Below are positions 1 through 7,067 of a stretch of 64,000 nucleotides of DNA, one piece after another (position 1 is the first letter of the stretch; each line of letters begins with the position of its first letter). The position numbers and the translations under genes were made by a program. The stretch is from Microbacterium arabinogalactanolyticum. Lineage in GTDB: Bacteria; Actinomycetota; Actinomycetes; Actinomycetales; Microbacteriaceae. The notes under the pieces were generated by a model that saw only the letters and a list, made by a program, of their open reading frames with translations, ran no database searches and had not been told where the DNA came from. The DNA lies in assembly GCF_030268005.1 (NCBI RefSeq), contig NZ_BRZC01000004.1:1397976-1461975 (forward strand), given 5' to 3'.

Positions 1-1811
1 ACGATGCCGCCGATCACGAGGACGGCGATCACGACTCCCGTGACGATCAGCCCCACGTTCGGCCCGCCATCCGTCGCCGCGGTGTCGTCACTGGCCGGCC
101 GCACCGTCAGATAGCCCCAGTAGCCGGACTGGTTGGCGATGATGCCGTCCTTCTTCGGCATGAGCGAGAAGTCGGTGAACCGGTCGGAGCGGTAGGCCTC
201 GAGGCTGTTGGCGTACCAGGTCGCGATCTGCGGGGTCGCCGTGTAGTTCATCTCGAGCATCTTGCGCACGATCGCCTCGCGCTTGCTCTGGTCGAGCTCG
301 GTGTGCTGCTCCTGGTACAGCTTGTCGAACTCCGGGTCGCACCAGCCATCCTGCGAGGTGCCGCCGGAACCGTCGGTCGCCGTCGGCATGTTCGCGCACG
401 TGTTGATGCCGAGCTGGTAGTCGGGGTCCGCGCCCTGGCTCCAGCCGCTGAAGTACATGTCGTAGTTGCCCTTGGTGGTCTCGGCCGTGATCGTGTCGGT
501 GTCGGTCGACTCCACCTTGATCGCGACGCCGATGTCCTTCATCCACGGCACGAAGAACTCGGCCTCGGCCTGCTCGGTGGCGCTGGTGGAGTCCACGTAC
601 AGGCGCAGCTCGAGCTTCTTGCCGTCCTTCTCGCGGATGCCGTCGGCACCGGCCTTCCAGCCTGCCTCCTCCAGCTTCTGCTTCGCCGCCTCCGGATCGA
701 ACTTCATGATGACCTTGTCGTCGGCCGGCAGCGTCCACTTCGGATAGGAGGCCGGGATGAAGCTGGTGGCCGGCTCGCCGTAGCCGCCGAGCACCTTATC
801 GAGCAGCGTGTCGGTGTCGGTGCCGAGGCGGATCGCCTGCCGCACGGCCTCGTCCTGCAGTGCGGGACTGCCGTTGCCGTACGCCTGCCCGTCGCGGGTC
901 TTCAGCCCGACGTTGAAGCTGATCGCCGAATAGCGCCGGCCCTGACCGGAGTGCGTGGCGATGCCCTTCACGCCGTCCAGCGCCTCGAACTGCGTGGCGG
1001 TGAGACCCGTGACCATGTCGACGTCGCCGGAGCGCAGTGCCTGCACCTGGGCGTCGGAGTTCGTGTAATAGATGTACTGGATGCGGTCGATCTTCGGGGC
1101 GCCCCTCCAGAAGTCCTTGTTCGCCTTCAGGACGATGGACTGGTTCGCCTTGTAGCTCTCCAGCAGGAACGGCCCTGATCCCACGACATCCTTGTCGTTC
1201 GCGTACTCGGCGGGCTTGTCGATCTTCTCCCACACGTGCTTGGGGACCACCGGGATCTCGACACCGGGGTTCGGCGCCTGCGGCTTCTTCATGTTCAGCA
1301 CGACGGTCTTCTCGTCCGGTGTCTCGATCGAATCGACGTTGCTGAGCAGACCGCCGTTGGCCACGCCCATCGCCGGGTCGTCCAACATCGCCTGGTAGGT
1401 GTAGGCGACGTCGGCCGAGGTGATCGGCTTGCCGTCGGACCATTTCAGCCCATCCTGCAGTGTGAAGGTCCAGACCTTTCCGCCGTCGGACGGCTCCCAC
1501 TTCTCCGCCAGGCCCTTGGTGGGCGAGCCGTCCTCCTGAGAGTTCTGCACGAGGAACTCGTACGTGTAGCGCAGGATGTTGGTCGGCAGCAGGTAGATCG
1601 AGGTGAACGGGTTGAACGAGTCCACGAAGCCCGAGGTCGCCACCCGAAGCGTCTTCGCGTCGGACTTGTCAGAGGGCTGCGCCGACGACCCGGCTGCGTG
1701 GATGCCAGTGGGGGCGGCGGCATTCGCGGCCGCGGCAGGAGCGACGACCATCGCGGCGGCCGCGGCCACGCACAGGGCGCGGACCAGATGTTTACGGTGA
1801 CGAGTTCGCAT
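1..1811 (-). CDS. ABC transporter substrate-binding protein, family 5 (peptide), partial
   Basis: Extracytoplasmic receptor of an oligopeptide/dipeptide ABC importer (SBP_bac_5 type), running off the left edge. It starts at ATG 1811 with MRTRHRKHLVRALC, an alanine-rich signal peptide, then a typical receptor opening (KTLRVATSGFVDSFNPF). No lipobox is visible: the only early Cys follows Arg-Ala-Leu. Instead, a hydrophobic stretch (LIVTGVVIAVLVIGG) close to the truncated end follows the receptor domain, so the protein is probably held by a C-terminal membrane helix. Permease and ATPase genes would lie beyond the edge. The facing locus holds peptide and D-amino-acid enzymes, so peptides are a sensible substrate; this is inferred. 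Confidence 0.85.
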   Translation of the reverse strand, partial: MRTRHRKHLVRALCVAAAAAMVVAPAAAANAAAPTGIHAAGSSAQPSDKSDAKTLRVATSGFVDSFNPFTSIYLLPTNILRYTYEFLVQNSQEDGSPTKGLAEKWEPSDGGKVWTFTLQDGLKWSDGKPITSADVAYTYQAMLDDPAMGVANGGLLSNVDSIETPDEKTVVLNMKKPQAPNPGVEIPVVPKHVWEKIDKPAEYANDKDVVGSGPFLLESYKANQSIVLKANKDFWRGAPKIDRIQYIYYTNSDAQVQALRSGDVDMVTGLTATQFEALDGVKGIATHSGQGRRYSAISFNVGLKTRDGQAYGNGSPALQDEAVRQAIRLGTDTDTLLDKVLGGYGEPATSFIPASYPKWTLPADDKVIMKFDPEAAKQKLEEAGWKAGADGIREKDGKKLELRLYVDSTSATEQAEAEFFVPWMKDIGVAIKVESTDTDTITAETTKGNYDMYFSGWSQGADPDYQLGINTCANMPTATDGSGGTSQDGWCDPEFDKLYQEQHTELDQSKREAIVRKMLEMNYTATPQIATWYANSLEAYRSDRFTDFSLMPKKDGIIANQSGYWGYLTVRPASDDTAATDGGPNVGLIVTGVVIAVLVIGGI

Positions 1812-1936
1812 CAGCATCCTTCTCTCGGTGCGGGAGCCGCGCGGAGACGGTCCCGTGGGATTCAGTTATAGAACCGCATGTCAGGCACTCTGGTCAACAG
1901 ATTCGTACCAGATCGTTGCCATCGAAGGGTCTCACA

Positions 1937-2011
1937 CGGTGTCTTCCCTGACATCTGGCGAACGGTGTCTCGGCGGCGACACCGACGCGCGTACAGCCTA
2001 CGACACGTGTC
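1937..2011. promoter_or_regulatory. Cluster of GTGTC/GACAC half-sites
   Basis: The 331-base gap between the receptor gene and the C39-like gene (1812-2142) has no convincing gene. It holds GTGTC at 1939-1943 and 1965-1969, GACAC at 1978-1982, and the 10-base palindrome GACACGTGTC at 2002-2011. The sites at 1963-1969 and 1978-1984 form a 7-bp inverted repeat with an 8-base loop. TCTGGT (1889-1894) and ACCAGA (1907-1912) form another inverted pair nearer the receptor gene. They may be regulator sites serving the divergent genes; the regulator is unknown. Confidence 0.35.
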
Positions 2012-2073
2012 ATGCTCTGGGAACAGCCCTGGGAAGACCCGCCTTCGCATGACCGGGATGACTGGCGCCAGTC

Positions 2074-2118
2074 TTGACAGCACCCCTGGATGCGACTGAT
2101 GATCCGTAACAGATCATC
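2074..2118 (+). promoter_or_regulatory. Putative promoter with overlapping operator
   Basis: A perfect -35 hexamer TTGACA lies at 2074-2079. GATGAT at 2098-2103 is a fair -10 box after an 18-base spacer. The -10 is the left half of a perfect 7-bp inverted repeat, GATGATC (2098-2104) and GATCATC (2112-2118), where a bound regulator would block transcription. A GAGGAG ribosome-binding site follows, ahead of the GTG start at 2143. Confidence 0.45.
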
Positions 2119-2142
2119 GGTCCTAACAAACGAGGAGCCACC

Positions 2143-3240
2143 GTGCCGAAGACCGTGACGCCGAGGTGGCGCACCCGACTGCTGCGCGCCGATCCGGAGG
2201 CAGGGTGGGAGGACCACGCCTGGACGTCCGCCGTACTGGAGCCCGGCTTCGCCGCTGATCAGGCGGTCGCGTCGTGGAACGTGGACGCCGGGGTCACGGC
2301 GCACGTCGAGATCCGCGCCCGTGGTGTCGACGGGAGCTGGTCGCCGTGGCTGCCCCTCGCCGACTGGGGCGAGCCCGGTGCGCGTCGCAGCCCCGAGCCC
2401 GCCTCGCGCGACAGGGCGGAGGCCGAGCCGTTCGTGGACACGGACGTGCTGATGGCCGCACCGCGGCATCCGTTCGACGCTGCGCAGCTGCGCATCACTT
2501 TCGACGCTGCGCAGCTGCGCATCACTTTCGATGGCCGATCCGGCGGCGATGCGCGCCTGCATCTCGCCGCCGTGAGCTTCACCGCGGCAGCGGACCCCCG
2601 TCCGTTCGACGATGACGGATCCGCGCTCGGCGCGGTCGGCGCCGCCGCGGCCCTCCGGCCGCTCTCGCAGCGCGCCTACCCGGCGCGCGACGACCTCGGC
2701 GGCGGAGGGCCGGTGTGGTGCTCGCCGACCTCGCTCACCATGGTGCTCGCAGCCTGGGGTGCAGATCTCCCCGAGTCGCCGGCGGATGCCCCGGGCGGCG
2801 CAGATCCGCACGTGCCCTGGGTGGCCCGCGGGGTGTACGACACCGTCTACTCCGGCACCGGCAACTGGGCGTTCAACGCGGCGCTCGCCGGCACTCTCGG
2901 GTTCGACGCGGTCATCACCCGGCTGCCGTCGCTGCGAGATGCTCGGAGACTGACCGACGCCGGGATTCCGGTGATCTCGTCGATCCGGTTCGCGGATCGC
3001 GCTGAACTGCCCGGCGCCGACTACGAGGCGCCCACCGGGCACCTGGTCGTGCTGCGCGGGTTCACGCCCGATGGGGATGTGCTGGTCGCTGATCCGGCCA
3101 GCGCAGGCGGCCCCGAGGGCCTGCGCACGTATCCGCGCGTCGCGTTCGACATCGCGTGGGCGCGCAGCCGTCGCACGGTCTACCTGGTCACACCGCGCGG
3201 ACACGTCCTGCCGGAGCCCGCGGGCGATGGGGCCTGGTAG
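2143..3240 (+). CDS. C39-like papain-fold peptidase family protein
   Basis: 365-residue protein starting at GTG 2143 behind GAGGAG. The N-terminal ~175 residues look like a beta-rich carbohydrate- or wall-binding module. The C-terminal half resembles Peptidase_C39_2: Cys193 in PVWCSPTSL, His300 in TGHLVVLRG and Asp317 in VLVADPAS fit a Cys-His-Asp triad. No signal peptide or membrane segment is evident, so it may be cytoplasmic. A nine-residue strand (FDAAQLRIT) is present twice in tandem near residues 111-128. It sits between a peptide receptor and D-amino-acid genes, so peptide cleavage is plausible, but the substrate is unknown. Its stop is 4 bases from the convergent M20 stop. Confidence 0.75.
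   Translation: MPKTVTPRWRTRLLRADPEAGWEDHAWTSAVLEPGFAADQAVASWNVDAGVTAHVEIRARGVDGSWSPWLPLADWGEPGARRSPEPASRDRAEAEPFVDTDVLMAAPRHPFDAAQLRITFDAAQLRITFDGRSGGDARLHLAAVSFTAAADPRPFDDDGSALGAVGAAAALRPLSQRAYPARDDLGGGGPVWCSPTSLTMVLAAWGADLPESPADAPGGADPHVPWVARGVYDTVYSGTGNWAFNAALAGTLGFDAVITRLPSLRDARRLTDAGIPVISSIRFADRAELPGADYEAPTGHLVVLRGFTPDGDVLVADPASAGGPEGLRTYPRVAFDIAWARSRRTVYLVTPRGHVLPEPAGDGAW
2473..2526 (+). repeat. Perfect 27-bp tandem duplication inside the C39-like gene
   Basis: The 27 bases at 2473-2499 recur exactly at 2500-2526 and keep the frame, adding one extra FDAAQLRIT. The third start (TTCGA at 2527) suggests slippage at short homology. Identity at every base implies a recent event. Confidence 0.9.
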
Positions 3241-3244
3241 CGGT

Positions 3245-4363
3245 TCAGACGTCGGCGAGCACGGCCTCGAGCAGTTCGATGCGCGCGGTCAGGGAGGACA
3301 GCAGGGCGTGCTCGCCGACCGCATGTGCTCCGCCGCCGCGCGGCCCGAAGCCGTCGATCGTCGGAATGCCGAGGCTGCCGAGCAGGTTCGCATCACCCGC
3401 GCCGTCGGCCGGTCGCCCGGCGACGACCTGACCGATTCGCGCCCCCGCATCCGCCACCCTCGCGAGCAGCCGCTGGTCGGCGGCAGAGGGGCTCCAGGCG
3501 GGCCGATGACTGAGCACGGTCGTCTCGACGACCGCTCCGGCGCGCATAGGCCGGAGGGCGCGCAGCGCACCGAGCACCCGCTCCTCGGTCGCGCCGTCCA
3601 GGAAGCGCAGCCCGATCTCGGCTGCGGCCTCGGCGGGCACCACGTTCGCGCGCCCGCCGCCGTCGATCGTTCCGACGTTGCAGAGCACCTCCGAGTCCAG
3701 GGCGGGATCCGCGATGATGCTCCGGATCACCATGAGCTGGTCGACCAGTTCATCGATCGCCGAGACCCCGGCGTCCGGGTCGAGAGCCGCGTGGGCCGCC
3801 CGTCCGCGCACGTGCAGACGCAGCCGGGTGCTGCCCCGCCGTCCCACCTTCATCGCGCCGTCCGGATGCGGCGATTCGAATCCGATCGCGCCGGCGACGC
3901 CGGCCGCGCACTCCCGCATCAGGTCCTGCGACAGCGGCGAGCCGATCTCCTCGTCGCACACCAGGACGGCGCGCACGGCTCGCCGAGGCCGGCCGCGCAG
4001 CCGCTCGACAGCCGCGATCATCGCGACCAGGCCGCTCTTCATGTCGTAGACGCCGGGGCCGCGCACGACATCGCCGTCCACTGCCCAGGGGACCTCTCCC
4101 TCGAGGGTGCCCTGGGGCCAGACCGTGTCGGTGTGACCGACCAGCAGCAGCGGATCGCCTGCGCCGTCGACTTCGGCGACGAGGTGCGGGCCTGCGTCGC
4201 TCTCCACCAGGCGCACCCGCGCGCCGGCATCCGTCCACCACTGCGCGAGCAGAACAGCCATCTCCCTGGCGCCGCCGACATCCCGCGAGGGGGACTCGAT
4301 CTCCGTCAATCGACGCAGCCTGTTCAGCAGGCTCTCCGCGCCCGTCGCCGCGGCATCCGTCAT
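3245..4363 (-). CDS. M20 family metallo-amidohydrolase, carboxypeptidase G2-like
   Basis: 372 residues, the normal length for an M20 di-zinc hydrolase. Metal and catalytic motifs are intact: HTDTV (His77, Asp79), GVYDMKSG (Asp107), and CDEEIGS (Glu138-Glu139). The family removes acyl or peptide groups from amino acids and includes N-acetyl/N-succinyl amino-acid deacylases and glutamate carboxypeptidases. It is divergent from the acyltransferase-racemase operon and 111 bases from it, so it may be the deacylase that releases the free L-amino acid; that role is inferred from context. ATG 4363 has an AAGGGGG site upstream. Confidence 0.85.
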   Translation of the reverse strand: MTDAAATGAESLLNRLRRLTEIESPSRDVGGAREMAVLLAQWWTDAGARVRLVESDAGPHLVAEVDGAGDPLLLVGHTDTVWPQGTLEGEVPWAVDGDVVRGPGVYDMKSGLVAMIAAVERLRGRPRRAVRAVLVCDEEIGSPLSQDLMRECAAGVAGAIGFESPHPDGAMKVGRRGSTRLRLHVRGRAAHAALDPDAGVSAIDELVDQLMVIRSIIADPALDSEVLCNVGTIDGGGRANVVPAEAAAEIGLRFLDGATEERVLGALRALRPMRAGAVVETTVLSHRPAWSPSAADQRLLARVADAGARIGQVVAGRPADGAGDANLLGSLGIPTIDGFGPRGGGAHAVGEHALLSSLTARIELLEAVLADV

Positions 4364-4474
4364 GCTCGCCCCCTTCGTGCGATGTTATGAACCATATCTG
4401 ATCATTGCTTCGCCCCTCATCCTCCGATATCTTCAACCTTCGGATGGAAATCAGCGGAATATAGGATACGTATC

Positions 4475-5239
4475 ATGCACCACGCGTCGGAGCGAAGGTA
4501 CCAGTGCGCGACACTGCGCAACCATGCGGAGCTGCACGCGGCCGCCGATCTGTACGCGCGCGTGTTCGACTACGAGACCCCTGATCTGCATCTGAACACC
4601 AACCTGCTCAGCGCTCTCGTGCGCAACGGCGGATCAGCCGTAGGCGCTCGTGCCGAGGACGGCGAGCTGGTCGGCTTCGCATACGGGTTCGCCGGCCGCG
4701 ACCGCGCAGGCCACGAGTTCCACTACTCGCAGGCCGCGGTGGTCGATCCCGCCCACCAGGGGTCCGGGGTCGGGCGGCTGCTCAAGGCCACCCAGCGCGA
4801 TGTCGCCCTGGGCTGGGGACAGCGCCGCATGCGCTGGACCTTCGACCCCTCGCTGGCGCGCAACGCGCATTTCAATTTCAGCGCGCTCGGCGCCGAGGGC
4901 GTCGACTACGAGGTCGACTACTACGGCCGCCCCGGCACGGACCGCATCGTGGTGGAGTGGGCGCTGGACCGCCGGGACGACCCCTACGCCGCCGCACGGT
5001 CGTTGCGGCCTCCGCAGTTCCGTCCCGAGGACTGGGGCCGGCCGATCCCGGCCGACGACGACGCGATCTGGCTGCCGGTCCCCGCCCAGCCCGGCGACGA
5101 TCCGGACGTCTGCCGTGCGGTGCGTTCGGGGCTCCGCGGACTCGTGGCAGAGGACCGCGTGCTCGTCGCGTGCACGAGAGTCGACGACAGAACTGCCGCG
5201 CACCTCGCGGTGCGCCGCCTCGACGAGGAGGAAGAGTGA
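4475..5239 (+). CDS. GNAT-family N-acyltransferase (COG3375-like)
   Basis: 254-residue GNAT protein, first gene of a five-gene overlapping operon. The acyl-CoA pyrophosphate loop is seen as PAHQGSGVGRLLK (~residues 92-104). The signature MRWTFDPSLARNAHFN (~119-133) is typical of the predicted acyltransferases often found next to N-succinylamino-acid racemases. In Geobacillus kaustophilus such a protein N-succinylates D-amino acids. The same role is inferred here from the adjacent racemase and M20 deacylase. The ribosome-binding site is weak (TAGGA) and ATG 4475 follows the sequence GGATACGTATC. The last codons overlap the next gene by GTGA. Confidence 0.8.
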   Translation: MHHASERRYQCATLRNHAELHAAADLYARVFDYETPDLHLNTNLLSALVRNGGSAVGARAEDGELVGFAYGFAGRDRAGHEFHYSQAAVVDPAHQGSGVGRLLKATQRDVALGWGQRRMRWTFDPSLARNAHFNFSALGAEGVDYEVDYYGRPGTDRIVVEWALDRRDDPYAAARSLRPPQFRPEDWGRPIPADDDAIWLPVPAQPGDDPDVCRAVRSGLRGLVAEDRVLVACTRVDDRTAAHLAVRRLDEEEE

Positions 5240-5946
5240 AAGCGAACAAATCCCTTTCGGCGGCCACGAACGAGGCGGACGCCCACGACCGGACGCTGGT
5301 CTCACCCGGCGAGCGCTACGGCGAGCGCATCCGCACGAACGTGTCGGCCGAAGCGCTGCAGGCGCGCGTCATCGAGGCGGAGACCCGGTCCCTGGCGCAG
5401 ACCTTCGACGAGCTCTCCCGCACTGGCGACGTGCCTCGCGCCGCCGCCCTGATCCTCGGCGCCCGTCGCCGCTACATCGGTGGACAGGGCAAGGCCGCGG
5501 CGTACGCGGAACTGCTCGGCGCCGACCTCTCGGCGACCCTCTCGAACGTGTTCCTGGTCGACGGCCGCGCACTGACCCCGCTCACCGTGCTGACCGACGT
5601 GCGCGCCAGCGACGTTCTCGTGGTGTTCTCGATGCGTCGCTACCGGGAGGACACGGTGCGCTTCGGCGAGCTGTTCCGCGAATCGGGTGGCCAACTGGTG
5701 GTGATCACCGACAGCGCGGATGCGCCGCTGGCCGCCGTCGCCTCGGCCCTCATCCGCGTGCACACCGGTTCGGCCTCGTACGCCGACTCCCCCACCTCGG
5801 TCGCCGCGGTATGTCACCTGCTCTCGACTCTCACCACTGCCAGCGCCAAGGGGGCGCGCCGCCGGCTGACCGTGCGCGACCGGTTCGGCAGGGATCTGGG
5901 CCTGTATCACACCGGCCCGGCCGCGGGAGCGGAGCCACGGGGATGA
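5236..5946 (+). CDS. SIS-domain protein, RpiR-like but lacking the DNA-binding domain
   Basis: 236 residues from GTG 5236, which overlaps the acyltransferase stop (GTGA); an upstream open stretch in this frame lies inside the previous gene and is not used. The SIS fold covers most of the protein (ILGARRRYIGGQGKAAAYAE, VLVVFSMRRYRED, VVITDSADAPLA). MurR/RpiR regulators normally have a ~75-residue helix-turn-helix before the SIS domain; here only ~60 mostly helical residues precede it and no such motif is clear. It may sense a phosphorylated or acylated ligand, act as a partner protein, or be a degenerate regulator. Confidence 0.7.
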   Translation: MKANKSLSAATNEADAHDRTLVSPGERYGERIRTNVSAEALQARVIEAETRSLAQTFDELSRTGDVPRAAALILGARRRYIGGQGKAAAYAELLGADLSATLSNVFLVDGRALTPLTVLTDVRASDVLVVFSMRRYREDTVRFGELFRESGGQLVVITDSADAPLAAVASALIRVHTGSASYADSPTSVAAVCHLLSTLTTASAKGARRRLTVRDRFGRDLGLYHTGPAAGAEPRG

Positions 5947-7067
5947 GGATCGATCGACTGCGTCTCTTCGAGGTCGCTCTCCCGCTCGTGCATGGATTCC
6001 AGACCAGCTCACATCGCAAGACGGCCCTCGACCACATCCTGATCGAGGCGACGGACGCCGAGGGCCGCACGGGCTGGGGCGAGATCGCTTCCCCCGCCGA
6101 CCCGTTCTACGGCTCGGAGACCACCGAGACGGCGTGGACGATCGCGTTGCGGCATCTGGTGCCGGCCGTTCTCGGCGTCGAGTGGGACACTCCTGAGCAG
6201 CTGGAGGCGAGCTGGCGCCGCGTCCGCGGCCACGAGTTCGCGAAGGCCGGGTTCTCGTCCGCCGGCTGGGATCTGCATGCCCGCGCTCAGGGTCTCTCGC
6301 TCGCGACCGCGCTCGGCGGCAGCCGCACCGAGGTCGTCGCCGGGGTGTCGCTCGGCATCGAGCCGACCATCGACGACCTGCTCGCACAGGTGGAGCGTCA
6401 GCGGGATGCCGGGTACGGCAGGGTCAAGCTCAAGATCGCTCCCGGCTGGGACGTGGAGCCCGTGCGCGCCGTGCGCGCGGCGCATCCGCACCTCGACCTG
6501 CATGTCGACGCGAACGGCGCGTACCCCGATGACGACGCAGCCGCCGAGGTCTTCCGCGTCCTCGACGAGGCGGAGCTGACCATGATCGAGCAGCCTTTCG
6601 CGCCGCGTGACTTCGTCGCGCACGCCCGATTGCAGCAGAGCATCGAGACCCCGATCTGCCTCGACGAATCGGTTGTCGATCTCGGTGACCTGCGCACCAT
6701 GCTCGCGCTGGATGCCGGCCGCATCCTGAACATCAAGGTGTCGCGGATGGGCGGGCTCTCGGTCGCGCGCGCCGCGCATGATCTGGCCGCGGAGGCGGGG
6801 GTGCCGGTCTGGTGCGGTGGCATGCACGAATACGGGGTGGGGCGGGCCGCCAACGTCGCGATCTCGTCGCTTCCCAACTTCACGCTGCCCTCGGATGTGT
6901 CAGGGTCGGACAAGTACTTCACACGCGACGTCGTGACGCCCCCCGTGGTGGCGCACGAGGGTCGTGTGACGGTGCCCGCCGCACCCGGGATCGGGCACGA
7001 CATCGACCTGGAATGGGTGCGCCAGAACACCTCCCGCAGCTTCGACACGGACAGGAGTGACGGATGA
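5943..7067 (+). CDS. N-acylamino-acid racemase / o-succinylbenzoate synthase family (enolase superfamily)
   Basis: 374 residues, starting at ATG 5943 in an ATGA overlap. All catalytic features of the NSAR/OSBS group are present: K162 and K164 in VKLKIAPGWD, metal ligands D189 (HVDANGAY), E216 (IEQPF) and D241 (LDES), and the second base K265 in IKVSRMGG. Spacing matches the characterised Amycolatopsis enzyme. It would abstract the alpha-proton of an N-acylamino acid and interconvert D and L forms. A role in menaquinone synthesis (menC) is possible by homology, but no other men genes are here, while an N-acyltransferase and an M20 deacylase are. Racemase is therefore preferred. Confidence 0.85.
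   Translation: MRIDRLRLFEVALPLVHGFQTSSHRKTALDHILIEATDAEGRTGWGEIASPADPFYGSETTETAWTIALRHLVPAVLGVEWDTPEQLEASWRRVRGHEFAKAGFSSAGWDLHARAQGLSLATALGGSRTEVVAGVSLGIEPTIDDLLAQVERQRDAGYGRVKLKIAPGWDVEPVRAVRAAHPHLDLHVDANGAYPDDDAAAEVFRVLDEAELTMIEQPFAPRDFVAHARLQQSIETPICLDESVVDLGDLRTMLALDAGRILNIKVSRMGGLSVARAAHDLAAEAGVPVWCGGMHEYGVGRAANVAISSLPNFTLPSDVSGSDKYFTRDVVTPPVVAHEGRVTVPAAPGIGHDIDLEWVRQNTSRSFDTDRSDG

Noticed and set aside
5943-7067. menC of menaquinone synthesis
   Set aside because: The family allows it, but no other men gene is near and the acyltransferase and deacylase fit a racemase better. Not excluded.
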